From Cryptomeria japonica (Eukaryota; Streptophyta; Pinopsida; Cupressales; Cupressaceae), in the NCBI RefSeq assembly GCF_030272615.1, contig NC_081412.1, positions 685,076,583 to 685,140,582 of the forward strand: a stretch of DNA of 64,000 bases. Direction: 5' to 3'. The notes under the pieces are model-generated. The model was not told the origin of the DNA and did not search any database. It was given only the letters and a program-made list of their open reading frames with translations. Positions 10,741 through 21,208 of this stretch are shown here, piece after piece; position 1 is the stretch's first letter; each line of letters begins with the position of its first letter. A program made the translations under genes and the position numbers.

Positions 10741-12606
10741 ATGAAGAAAAAAGGTCCAAAGTTCAATAGGGAAAACTACAGAATCTGGAGTGATAGGATG
10801 AAAATCTATATAAGAGTCTAGGAAGCCAATAGTGGGAACATATGGTTACCAAATATACCTTACCTAGTGGGATTTTGTCTGATGATCAAAAGAAGGAACT
10901 ACAAGAGAATAATCAAGCATTAGAGGTCATTATCAGCTCCCTATCCGATGCAAAGTATGTTGATGTCCATGGTTTAGAGACTGCTTATGATGTGTGGAAG
11001 AAACTTGAAGATATCTATAGAGGTGATGAGCATGTGAAGATTGCCAGAGAAGAGAGTTTGAGAGATAAATTTGATGACATGCAGATGCCTGAAGGTGAGA
11101 ACATTCAACAATATGATCAGAGGATCAAGGAGATAGTTGGTGAGATTAAAAGTGTTGGTGGTAAAGTGGAGGATACCATAGTGGTTAGCAAGGTGTTGAG
11201 AACCCTTCTATCGGTCTACGCTATCCGAGTTGCATCCATTCAAGAGCTAAATTCTATTGATAAAACAAAGGTAACTCTTGACTCCATCATTGGAAAACTG
11301 ACTGCTTTTGAGCTAAATAGTTATGATGGAAGTATTCAGAAATCCGAGTCTGCATTTAGAGCTTCAGTTTCTAATCCACCGATAAGGAAAAGAAGAGACG
11401 TCAATCACAGTCATGAGTCTAGATCCAGCAGAGAAGTTGATGATGAAGACAATTTGGTTGATCTTGAAGCATTGTTGGCCAAGCAGTTACCCAGAGGTAC
11501 TGGTAAGTACAGAGGCAAATTACCTTTAAAGTGTTTTCATGTAACAGGATTGGACACATTGCAGCTAATTGTCCAAATGGAGACAATGAGCATAAACATG
11601 AGAAGTATAAGAAGTACAAAGGAAAATGCAAAAGAGATTGTCTCATTGTTGTTGACGGAGGAATCACATATGAGGAATCCAAAGATGATGCAAATGAGGA
11701 CATTGTCTTTGTTGCCATTAATGAGGAGACATCTTATCAGAAGGCATTAGTCTCTCGCATGGATAATTCTGATGATTGGAATATTGACAGTGGTTGTTCA
11801 CACCAAATGACTGGTGAGTGGAGTAAATTTCTTACTTTGAAGGAATTTGATGGAGGTGTAGTAAGATTTAGAAATGACTCACCCTTCGTGGTAAAAGGAA
11901 AAGGATCCATTTCTCTTAATGGGAAGAGCAGTGTAGATGATGTCTACTAGGTTGAAGGATTGAAACACAATCTTCTAAGTGTTGCTCAACTCAATGACAA
12001 AGGCTATCCATTGGAATTCAAGAATGGAATGTGCAAAATCTATGGAAGCAAAGGTGAATTGATTGCAACCGGCAAGTAGACAAAAGGTAACCTATTTCAC
12101 CTAAATCCTAAAGTCAATAGCTATTTAATTGTTAAACTAGATGATAGTTGGCTTTGGCATAGGAGATTTTGTCATGTAAACTTTGATAGCATGGTCAAAG
12201 TCAGTAAGTCCAAATCAGTAAGAGGTTTTCCTCAGTTGGACAAACTAGTGAATGCTCTTTGTAAGGAATGTTAGTTAGGAAATATGGCATCCTCAACTTT
12301 TAAGAGCAAATCCTTCTTAGCAGGACATTTGCTAGATTTGGTTCATACAAACCTTTGTGGACCAATAAGGACTAGAAGCATTCAAGGTGATCAGTATTTT
12401 ATGATCTTCACTGATGATTGCTCAAGAATGATGCGGGTCACATTCTTGAAGAACAAAACATAAGCCTTTAGCAAGTTCAAGGCATTCAAGGACTTAGTTG
12501 AAAAGGAAAGTGGAAAGAAGATTAAGTGTCTTAGAACTAATCAAGGTGGTGAATTTACTTCTGAGAAATTCACTAAATACTGTGAAGACAATGGAATTAA
12601 GAATTG
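10741..12606 (+). pseudogene. Ty1/copia gag-protease-integrase N-half relic (inverted segment)
   Basis: The gag start is at 10741 with the usual FNRENYRIWSDRMK motif. A TAG and a frame change near 10820 separate it from the long gag frame 10842-11530. The CCHC zinc knuckle (about 11530-11573, SCNRIGHIAANC) has lost its first Cys to a one-base frameshift. The protease active site DSGCSHQMTG is intact at about 11785-11815. Integrase follows with HRRFCHVNF and CKEC of its zinc arm (a TAG follows at about 12272). The first two catalytic Asp positions both read Asn (LVHTNLCGP and LRTNQGGEF), each an apparent G-to-A change. The frame ends at EDNGIK near 12600, where the other breakpoint lies. Confidence 0.88.
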
Positions 12607-12614
12607 AAAGAATT

Positions 12615-12701
12615 GATCATGATTGAGTCTTACATACCTCGAAATAACATGATCAGGATCATCAGGTTCTTCATCTTCTATAGAATCTACCTGTTTTGGT
12701 T
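12615..12701 (-). repeat. 87-bp filler copied from the copia integrase-RT linker
   Basis: Almost identical to 9443-9529 in the same orientation (DSIEDEEPDDPDHVIS on the minus strand). It sits exactly between the inverted half and the outer 5' LTR half, like templated filler at a repaired break. Confidence 0.85.
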
Positions 12702-12709
12702 CAAAACAA

Positions 12710-13288
12710 CAAACAACAAAACAACTCATCGACCTTATAGGCAAGATAATAGGTTGGTAACACATTAAAAAACCTAAGATCTCATAGAGATTACAAACAA
12801 AAATCGGTTCAAAAATGACCGTTGGATTACATAGCAATCACTACACATTGTCCTAAACAAACTCGATCGCTCCTTGATCACCGCTCATCGAAACTTGTAA
12901 CTCATCATGCAGTTTCCACTCCATGCAATGCTCTTGCTCATTCCCAAGATAAAACAATCATCTCTACTTGCCAAAAACCACTTTGAAACTCATCACATGC
13001 AACATGCATACGTGGCATAATCATCTCCGATCACCATTTGATCATAGACCAACACAAATTAACACAACCGATTCACCAAGCTCCATCGATTAGGGTTTGG
13101 CACATCAACAGTAGGGTTACCAGTTGATCTCCCTGCTACAATAGTAATACCGATTTCCTTCACTGTACAACTACCGATTGCATTACTACATCACTACCGA
13201 ATGCAATATAACTCCATTACCGATTATAATTGACATCAATGACAATATGAAAACTTCATTAATGTAATCTTCATGCAATATGCCAACA
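12710..13288 (-). repeat. Outer half of the copia 5' LTR
   Basis: Matches 6873-7426 in the same orientation and ends at the TGTTGG terminus (13283-13288 on the plus strand is CCAACA). It has about 25 bp extra near 13165-13195, a small duplication of the ACTACCGATTGCA type. About 230 bp of LTR (the equivalent of 6647-6872) is absent from both halves. GTGCT follows at 13289-13293. Confidence 0.87.
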
Positions 13289-13293
13289 GTGCT

Positions 13294-13721
13294 TACTCGC
13301 TCCCCATATTCCCCTAGCTGCTTGAATCGCCACATGCACTCAAATCTATATAATCATTCAACTATCTCACGAACTACTTTGCTCTCATTTCTTTATTTAC
13401 TATATGCCTTTATCAATGAAAGTGGGGGATGCAAATGAGGATATCCTTCCCCCACAATCCTATTTATAGGCTTTGAAACCTTAGTTGCTTATGTTATCCT
13501 ATTACACTCTCCTATATCACTTGTTGGCCTAATCTTAATCCATTCTTTGCCACTTTATCTCATGTCTTTTTCCTTTTTTTCTACCCTATCCTCTTTTTCA
13601 CCCAATCTCTTTTTGTCGATTTTTCACCCAATCTCTCAAGGGAGCATATATAATCTTCTAAATCAGGGCACATAACAGTTAATTTTTATTATAATTTGCA
13701 TTGTCTCAAGGAGGGGCAAAA
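13294..13721 (+). other. 3' internal end of a gypsy element, with polypurine tract
   Basis: No gene. It ends in AAGGAGGGGCAAAA (13708-13721), a polypurine tract abutting an LTR that begins TGTAGACACC. The segment GATGCAAATGAGGATA (about 13428) also occurs at about 40557, upstream of the sister LTR, so the two belong to one family. Confidence 0.6.
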
Positions 13722-15175
13722 TGTAGACACCTAAAATTCTCCTTTAATTAAATAAATATTTATTGCTTATTTAATTATATTGTTCTAATGTCCTCTCTTT
13801 TTTGTGATAGGTAATGGGTCAAAGCCGATAAGATGTACATACCCTACCCCCTTGTGGGATTTGAACTTGTGACCTCTCTTTCAAGAGCACAAGTTCTCCA
13901 CCACTAGACCAACTCAAGTTGTACGATCTAATGTCCTCTATTAATTAAATAAAATATTTAATTAATTCATTAGCCTCTTCCTCTATTAATTAAATAAATA
14001 TTTTTATTTATTTAATCAACTCACTAAGCCTTTTCTTTCAAATTTAAATAAATACTTATTATTTACTTAATCACTTCATTTTTCTCCAAATTAAATAAAT
14101 ATTTATTTAATTTATGTGGTTCTTTCCTCTATTAATTGAATAAATTTATTTATTTATTTAATTCACTAAGCCTCTTCTTTCTAATTTAAATAAACATTTA
14201 TTTATTTAATTTATGTGGCCCTCTCCTCTATTATTTAAATAAAATTATTTATTTATTTAATTAATTCACTAAGCTTCTTCTTTCTAATTTAAATAAATAT
14301 TTATTATTTATTTAATCCCATCCCATTTTCTCAAATCAAATAATATTTTATTCATTTAAGTTATGTGGTCATTTTCTCTATTAATAAACAAATATTTTTA
14401 TTTATTTAATTAATTCACTAAGCCTCTTCTTTCTATTTTGAATATTTATATTTATTATTTATTTAATCCCATTTTCTCTTTCCCAAATCAAATAAGTATT
14501 TTTATTTATTTAATTCATGTGACCTTTCCACTGTTAATTAAATAAATACTTTTATTTGTTTCATTCATTCATTTACCTTTTTCTTCTTATCTACACGACA
14601 ACACATTTTTCTAAATACCTACTCAATCCTAGCCCTCCATTTTAATTTAACCTCTTAATCTTATTTATCCTTATATTTTGTCTTTCCACCTCTTAATCTC
14701 CTCCCTTCATTTTTATCTACCCTTTTATCCTATTGGTCCTATTTACCTAAGCGATCATGGCCAATCATTTACCCTTTTTGCCTCTTAATCTCAACCATTC
14801 ATTTCTTAGAGGGTCTCAATAAAAGGAGTATCTCCCTCTCATTTCATCATATCAAGCAATCAAACATTTGGAGCATACTTAAATTCTCTTTGTAATCATA
14901 GCTTTACATCTTCACAATCACATTTGTTCTTTCTTGAGCTCTTGTGCAAGTGCAACACAAATCTAAGAGCAACCTTATCAAATACAAGATCATGGAGGAT
15001 AAGAGAACAATGGAGACAAACCTACTTTGTGTGCGAATGGTATAATCTTTATCATCTCATTGTTATTTGTATGCATTGTAGTTCTCTATTCATGTTGTGT
15101 TGAATTAGTTTGTAGATCTAGAGGTTAATAGTTGGCTTAGTTAAGATTTACAAATAAGAATTCAAAATTTAGCAT
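13722..15175 (+). repeat. LTR of a TGTAGACACC gypsy family (end approximate)
   Basis: It starts TGTAGACACCTAAAA right after the polypurine tract. The first 850 bp are built of alternating TTTATTTATTTAATT blocks and a CACTAAGCCTCTTCTTTCTAATTT motif that recurs at about 14027, 14166, 14270 and 14418. A TATA-like CAATAAAAGG lies at about 14818, followed by a transcribed-leader-like part with GAACAATGGAG shared with the LTR at 40849. The right end is not resolved: a weak primer-binding-site-like TGGTATTAGAGG at 15182 suggests an end just before it. Confidence 0.6.
13797..13926 (-). mobile_element. tRNA-derived SINE, 130 bp, 13-bp TSD
   Basis: On the minus strand it begins with a tRNA-like head: A-box-like TGGTCTAGTGGTGGAG and B-box-like GGTCACAAGTTCAAATCC. 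A unique tail (GGTAGGGTATGTACATC) and a short A-run follow. It is flanked by identical 13-bp duplications TCTAATGTCCTCT at 13784-13796 and 13927-13939. A and B boxes form an internal RNA polymerase III promoter in this class; mobilisation depends on LINE enzymes. It inserted into the gypsy LTR and so is younger than it. Confidence 0.88.
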
Positions 15176-15179
15176 AAAT

Positions 15180-16386
15180 AGGTGGTATTAGAGGAAAGGA
15201 TCAAGGCATGGCCGAAACTTAAATGAATAAAAAAACAAGAGTCTTCAAAGGGGGATAGGGAACCAGACAAAAACCCATTTCATTGTAATTCAACCATGAG
15301 TGAGGCTCAAGAAAATAAAATGAATATGAATAAATAAATGAAAACAAGACAATCATAGACTTGTTAAATAAATTTTGCATGCCAAAAAGGTCATCTAGTT
15401 GAAGTTCACAAAGAAGAGATAATACATCCATGACAAGAAAGGAAGAATCATCAAATCAAAGTTGGTGATAGGCTTAATCAGAGACATGACAGTTGAAAAC
15501 TAAGCCAAGTAAAGGATTAAATGATTACTAAAAGTTTATTGTAAAGATTTAGAGAATTTACTTCGTAATGACGATGGTACCAAAACCAAAAGAGTAAAAG
15601 ATGTTGTAGTCCTTTGCTCAAATCATAAGAGATAGAAAAATGTAGCTTTATTCAAGAAAGAGAAGATAGACAAGAATTTGAGGAGACTAAAGGGGATTAT
15701 GAAAGATAGTGTTTGTTGACCCAGGGGCTTGAATAAGCTTTAAAAGGGATAAAGGTGAAGAACAACCACACAATACAACGGTGGATCAATTCAATGTCCA
15801 CTATGAGTGCAAAGAAGATATGATAGGCCAAAAGTTTGAAAGAGTTTTTCGTGTAGTAATGGTCCTTCAACAAAGGAGGCAATGATCATCATGGTTGGAG
15901 TTGTTGTTTAGGAGCATGAGTAGGGCCATGTCCTTGATGGGAAGTTTATGAAAGACTCCTAACAACAATGATAAAACTTTAGGCGGCACAATGTGGAGAG
16001 TTAGTGTAGGAAGGCAAATAGTTGCCATGACAAACTATGAGGCTATTTTAAAAGTTGTTCATAGTGCCCAAGTTTCATCAATCTATGGTGTTTTAGCTGA
16101 TTTGTTTGATTTGGAAGTAGAAGGAAAGAAAAAGAAAATCAAGAGAGCATGAAATCTATCCAAAAAGAGAGTCAAAAGTAATGTTATGGGGGAATTCAAC
16201 ACCTTCCTGGATGAAAATGGGGACTTATTCTCCCCTATTCAAGTAGCTAGGATCAATGAGGTTGGTAGTGAGATTAGATTCCTACTGCATCTATGTTGTT
16301 TTATATAATATAGGGAGCTACCTCCTCTAGTAATGTATGCAAAAAAATAAAATAAAATTAATGAGTGTATGAATATTAATTTTATT
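15180..16386 (+). other. Unassigned region with possible retroelement leader
   Basis: It begins with a primer-binding-site-like TGGTATTAGAGG (15182) and an ATGGCCGAAAC stretch that could be the wreck of a gag start. No domain is readable in any frame. Between 15980 and 16250 the plus strand reads as if once coding (RVSVGRQIVAMTNYEAILK near 16000), but I recognise no family. Confidence 0.3.
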
Positions 16387-17046
16387 AGATTAATCAGTCT
16401 AAAATGATCATAATAATTACAAAGGAAGAGACAATAATCTTCTTAATGATAGATAAGAAATGTTTAAAATACTAAAAGATATTGAATAGAATGTCAATTA
16501 AGTTATCAATAATGTAATTTTATAGAGTACGGATAAGTACAATGTTTGAATTTTGATCTAACTAACAATAGATGTAATTTTATAAAGTATGTATAAGTAT
16601 AATGTTTGAATTTTAATCTAAGAAAAACATTAAAACAAAACTACATCACTATCCTCATCTTGATGACAAATCATAAAATATTATCTAGAATATTGAAACT
16701 AAACTTCATAACTCAAAAAGATTTGGAATATCCATACAAAATTATATAATTCAAAACGATCTAGAACATTGATACAAAACTTCATACATGAGTTTTTAAT
16801 TTACGACTAAAAACTTATCAAAATAAAATTTAAGTATTCTTTAAATACTTTATTTATAAAAAAGTAGAAGTCTTTGCATACAAATTACAATTCCCTTTTT
16901 TGCAAAGTATTTGGTTCAACCCAAGTCCCTTTAATGACATAATGATGTGTTTCTTTTTCCTCACACAATTCTACTTTTTACCTGTTCCCCTTCCAATTCA
17001 ATCTTCCTCCCACGAAATATTCCCGCAGCTTGCGTCAGTTTGAACT

Positions 17047-17054
17047 GCGCCAAA
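17047..17054 (-). promoter_or_regulatory. E2F-like site upstream of copy 1
   Basis: GCGCCAAA on the plus strand (TTTGGCGC on the minus strand) matches the E2F consensus TTTSGCGC. It is conserved at 20408-20415 in copy 2, within a well-conserved block of about 200 bp. Function is inferred only. Confidence 0.35.
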
Positions 17055-17707
17055 AAAATAAATTTTAAAATATCAAAAAGCTGTGCAGGAAAAAGAAAGC
17101 GAATCAGATTCGATTGTGTGTATTCCAGAATCCACAACACGAGGATTTTAAAGTCTGCCTGACAAACAAAAGTAAATTTAGCCGGTGATGTCTTAGGAAA
17201 TGGTTTTACGGAATGAACCTGAGGGTTAACTAGAATTTTATTTTGAAGAATTGTTTTTATTTTTAGATGTTTTCTTAATTTTATTTTTATAAAGTTTTTA
17301 ATTTTTCAATCTTTGAGAGCATAAATAATCACATTTTTAAGTAAGTATCTGATATTTTGAGTTTGAATTATAGTATATAAATTATTATTTTAATTAAATA
17401 TTAAAAATTAATATTCCGTCTAAAGATATTTTATGAATTGATTTTTTTTTTTTTGGATAACACCCTCCATAGGACCATAGGCTTATTACAATCTACTTAT
17501 ACAGAGTGGAATATTGTAAGGACAATACCTAAATGGAAGTAAAATAAGCACAGCATCAGGGAGGGGATTTTCAGGTTTTTCATCCTCCTGTACAATTGGT
17601 TATGGTAGTTAGGTTTCAGTTTGTGATAAGGATAAAAAGTGAGATAAATAGTATGAAGCTAGAGTGAGGCATCAATTTGGGGGAGAACACTTGTATATAC
17701 AGCCTGA

Positions 17708-17851
17708 ATGAAATTTTGGCGGCTCTTGAGCATCAAGATAAGGTAAAGTTTAAAGCATGAATCGATTGTTTAAAATTTTTTAAGTGTAAATCTTATTAAA
17801 TTCTTCTTTGCTTGATACAGGCACGAATCTGGTTTTGAATCGTCAAGATAA
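17708..17851 (+). CDS. Spliced upstream ORF of the duplicated gene, copy 1
   Basis: A 21-codon upstream ORF, MKFWRLLSIKI then RHESGFESSR, made by joining 17708-17742 and 17821-17851 across a predicted 78-bp intron (17743-17820, GTAAAG...GATACAG). The same ORF with the same length and splice phase exists in copy 2 (21066-21100 joined to 21178-21208) with five amino-acid changes, all single-base, and no frame loss. This suggests a translated leader peptide or simply an upstream ORF that tunes translation. Splicing is predicted from consensus sites only. Confidence 0.45.
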
Positions 17852-17955
17852 GCTAACTTGAGCAAGGGTTTTTGGTTGTGGAGCAGCTTGAGGAGTGTTG
17901 ATGCATTGGCGAAGTAGTTTTCTGGATCTGAGGTTTGGCTCTGCTTTTTGTCACC

Positions 17956-18333
17956 ATGACTGCTGAGAGAGTTGATTCAAATACGGACTCGGCAAGTCTT
18001 CTGAATGGCGGCTACGAAGACCAGGGTTACAGAGCAAGTCAATATTATTTAGCCAGACAAACCTTTCTTCGGAGTTATCATTTCTCTGTAGAAGAAACCT
18101 TCAAAGATAAGCTTCGGAAGTCCATCCGCAGGCTTAAGGAGGAATCTTTGGAAGAAATTGTGAAGGAATCTCTACAAAATTTGATGAAAGCGTTGAAAGG
18201 CTTTATGAGCCGCCGTTACGAAAATCTTGTTGAGGGACATTTGAAGAAGAAGAGGAATCTGTCGGTCGGTGCCTGTTTTCCATCACTGCACAATCCTGCA
18301 GCAACTCGGAAGGTTTTGAGCTATTGTTCCTGA
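17956..18333 (+). CDS. Conserved small protein of unknown function, copy 1 (125 aa)
   Basis: An intact ORF from ATG 17956 (context TCACCATGACT; an earlier in-frame TTG at 17935 is not a plausible plant start) to TGA 18333. I do not recognise the family. The protein has an acidic, Ser-rich N-terminus, a segment RASQYYLARQTFLRSYHFS (residues about 26-44), a strongly charged, probably helical middle (residues about 48-84, FKDKLRKSIRRLKEESLEE), a basic KKKRNL patch near residue 97, and a C-terminus ending RKVLSYCS. No signal peptide or membrane segment is evident. It is preceded by a spliced 5' UTR and followed by AATAAA at 18417-18422. Copy 2 shares 115 of 125 residues, and most differences are conservative, so both frames have probably been under selection. 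Confidence 0.75.
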   Translation: MTAERVDSNTDSASLLNGGYEDQGYRASQYYLARQTFLRSYHFSVEETFKDKLRKSIRRLKEESLEEIVKESLQNLMKALKGFMSRRYENLVEGHLKKKRNLSVGACFPSLHNPAATRKVLSYCS

Positions 18334-18416
18334 TCAATTGGTGCTCTGCTGTTCTTAATTTTCACTTTGCCTTTTCTGTGCTTGTACGTTCATTCTGTTT
18401 TTTCCCCTGCGTTTAT

Positions 18417-18422
18417 AATAAA
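18417..18422 (+). terminator. Poly(A) signal of copy 1
   Basis: AATAAA 84 bp after the stop codon, conserved in copy 2. Confidence 0.5.
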
Positions 18423-18720
18423 TATTTTATTCGAAATTCTCTGTTGTTTTATACAGAGTTCCATTGGACTGAAAAGCATATTATTTACCAGCAGAGAAAA
18501 TTGATTGTATAGAAAATAAATGTTCCCTTTGACTGCAACTGGGAAACTGACAGTATCCACGCAAACCCTGTGGATCATACTGTAATCTTTGTTATAATTT
18601 GGGTAAAATAAGTCACCGGTTGCTTAAGCTGGTCTGAATGTAAATATCAGATGACAATCTCTCTTCCCCCTCTTGGTCTGCAACTTTATCCATTCCTATT
18701 CTTATGACAATCTCTTTTCC

Positions 18721-18760
18721 AGTGGGAAGGTAAATTGAAAAGTGGGAAGGTAAATTGAAA
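18721..18760 (+). repeat. 20-bp exact tandem repeat
   Basis: AGTGGGAAGGTAAATTGAAA twice in direct succession, followed by related partial copies (GAAGGCAAATTGAAA, GAGGGTAAATTGGA). Copy 2 has only a single related unit near 22187, so the duplication postdates the gene duplication. Confidence 0.85.
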
Positions 18761-19832
18761 AGTTCCAGTGGCAGGAAATTTTGAAGTAGAAGGCAAATTG
18801 AAATTTCTATTGAGGGTAAATTGGAGAAATAGATCTTTTTTTAAATATATAAAATTTGAAAATATGAAGAATCATTTTAAATTGTTTTTATTAAGTAATT
18901 TGTCATTCATCTTGGAAGAGATATCCAAACATAATTTGGGGATCTTGTCATTATCCAGCCAATTTGAGGCATCTTGTTACATGACTAATCACTGTAGTCA
19001 TGCTTATACCCTCAAAAATTCCATTATGGTGATTGTGTAGGAAGAGCCACTTCATTTTGTATTTCATTACTGTGTTATTCATCATAGAAGAGATAACCAA
19101 ACATAATGTCAAACCTTGTCATTGTCTAGCTAACATGTAGTAGACTATCAAATGACTAACAATTAATAGAAGGTGTGTTTATGGGAAAGCCATATGAGTC
19201 ATGGAAATTATGCCTAGTTCAGCCATGAAAAGAGATGGGTCCTTGTGAGAAGGGGAAGTTAGTACAAGTATAACAATGCAAGCAACACTAATCCAATTCC
19301 CAATAAGAGTATGCAAATAAGCAACTTCAAGGAAAACCTAGTTAGCTTGCATCTAAGTGTAGAAGAACATTCAAACCAACCATAGATTTAGTATACACAA
19401 CAAAATGAGAGTCAATTAAAGCTCTTAAAAAAAGAGTTGAGTATCTATATTTCCATACACACTAAACATAATTTTCACTCTAAAAAATGTCAAAATTAGG
19501 TGATCTTAGTTGACATTTGTTGTGGTCATTCAATCATTTGATACATGAAAAGAGATCAAATATAAAAGCCTTAAAGAGATCAAGTATCAAAATCTAAGCA
19601 ATTTGAGCCCATTGGCAAAACTATAAGAAGTGATTGAATGTTTCTAGATGACTACAAAAAGAACAACATGGATTATCAACACTTAAATGGATCAAATGAG
19701 AACCACTTGGGAGACCCTAGTAAAGAATTTACCAAGCAAAATAAGAGAACTTGGGTTCCAAAATGGATGAACAAACTACATGAAATTTGTGTTCCCAAAT
19801 AGTAGCCATAGATTGCAAACCACATATGTTTT
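18761..19832 (+). other. 3' flank of copy 1, no gene seen
   Basis: AT-rich sequence matched in pieces by 22190-23020. Short ORFs (for example 18768-19040 plus and 19676-19927 minus) are not kept open in the other copy, so I reject them as genes. Confidence 0.5.
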
Positions 19833-20407
19833 ATTAGATTAATCAGCATAGTATTACAAGGAGGAGAGAAACATTTTTTTAACAAATGTTTAAAATAGTA
19901 AAAGATATTGAATAGAATGTCAATCAAGTTATCAATAGATATGATTTTATAAAATAGAGAAAGTACAATAAGAAAAACATTAGAGACAAAAATAATTCAG
20001 TGATCTTTATCTTGATGACAAATTATAAAATGTAATCTAGAATATTTGATACAAAACTTCATAACTCAAAATAATCTAGAACATCAATACAAAATTATAT
20101 AATTCAAAATAATCTAAAACATTAATATAAAACTTCGTAGATAAGTTTTGACTCTACTTAAAAACAAAAAAAACTATTCAAAATAAAATTAAGCATTTTT
20201 TAATTGCTTTGCTTATAGAAAAGTAGTAAGTCTTTAAATACAAATTACAATCCTCTCTTTTGCAAAGTATTTATTTCAACCAAACTCCCTTAAATGACAT
20301 AATGATGTGTTTCTTTTTCCTCACACTTACTCTACTTTTTACCTGTTCCCCTTCCAATTCAATCCTCCTCCTTCCGAATATTCTGGCGGCTTGCGTCAGT
20401 TTGTACT

Positions 20408-20415
20408 GCGCCAAA
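20408..20415 (-). promoter_or_regulatory. E2F-like site upstream of copy 2
   Basis: GCGCCAAA, conserved with 17047-17054. The surrounding upstream block is also conserved. Confidence 0.35.
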
Positions 20416-21065
20416 ACATAAAATTTAAAATATTAAAAAGCTGTGCAGGAAAAAGATAGCGAATCAGATTCTGTGTATTCCAGAATCCACAACACGAGTG
20501 TTTTAAAGTCTGTCAACAAACAAAAGTAAATTTAGCCGGTTATGTCTTAGGATACGGTTTTATGGAAGGAACCTCAGGGTTTAACTGGAATTTTATTTTG
20601 AAATTGTCTTTAATTTTTTTATTTTTTCTTAATTTTGTTTTTTATAAAATTTTAATTTTCTATCTTTGAAAGCATAAATAATCACATTGTTAAGTAAGTA
20701 GCTGATATTTTGAGTTTGAATTATAATATATAAATTTTTTTTTAATTAAATATTAAAATTAATATTCCGTCTAAAGATTTTTTATGAATTGAATTTTTTT
20801 TTTTTTTTGGATAACTCCCTCCATAGGACCATAGGCTTATTACAATCTACTTATACAGCAGAGGTGGAATATTGTAAGGACAATACCTAAATGAAAGCAA
20901 AATAAGGACAGCATCAGGGAAGGGAATTTCAGGGTTTTTATTCTCCTGTAGAATTGGTTATGGTGGTTAGGTTTCAGTTTGGGATAAGGATAATAAGTGA
21001 GATAAATAGTATGAAGCTGAAGTGAGGCATCAATTTGGGGGAGAACACTTGTATAAACACGCTGA

Positions 21066-21208
21066 ATGAGATTTCGGCGGCTCTTGAGCATCAGGATAAG
21101 GTAAAGTTTAAAGCATGAATCGATTGTTTAAAATCTTTAAGTGAAAATCTTATTAAATTCTTGTTTGCTTGATACAGGCACAAATCTGGTTTTGAATCGT
21201 CAAGATAA
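21066..21208 (+). CDS. Spliced upstream ORF of the duplicated gene, copy 2
   Basis: MRFRRLLSIRI then RHKSGFESSR, joining 21066-21100 and 21178-21208 across a predicted 77-bp intron (21101-21177). It has the same length, splice phase and stop position as in copy 1. Confidence 0.45.

Larger units (their letters stand above)
6022..13288 (-). mobile_element. Ty1/copia element with internally inverted 5' half
   Basis: In order: a complete minus-strand 3' LTR, polypurine tract, and RNase H, RT and C-terminal integrase on the minus strand; then, flipped to the plus strand, the inner half of the 5' LTR, the primer binding site, gag, protease and N-terminal integrase; then an 87-bp filler; then the outer half of the 5' LTR, again on the minus strand. 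The two integrase pieces are nearly complementary parts of one protein: the plus part ends at the EDNGIK motif and the minus part starts at TPQQN, which normally follows within a few residues. The two 5' LTR pieces are also complementary halves. One element with an inversion explains all of this better than two nested elements. Confidence 0.82.
16387..19832 (+). repeat. Tandem duplication A, copy 1
   Basis: About 3.4 kb aligned with copy 2 (19833-23020) along its length, with small indels. Both copies begin TTAGATTAATCAG, preceded by TTTTA in each case, and end near CATAGATTGCAAACCACAT. Each contains promoter region, a 5' UTR intron, an intact 125-codon ORF and poly(A) signal. Copy 1 has a 20-bp exact tandem repeat at 18721-18760. 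Confidence 0.85.

Noticed and set aside
6022-13288. Two separate copia elements in opposite orientation, one inserted in the other
   Set aside because: The two pol parts and the two 5' LTR parts are complementary pieces, there is only one pair of outside flanks, and no internal target duplication is seen. Inversion in one element is simpler.
13860-13920. Functional tRNA gene on the minus strand
   Set aside because: It has A- and B-box-like motifs but no complete cloverleaf, and the unit has a SINE tail and target duplications.
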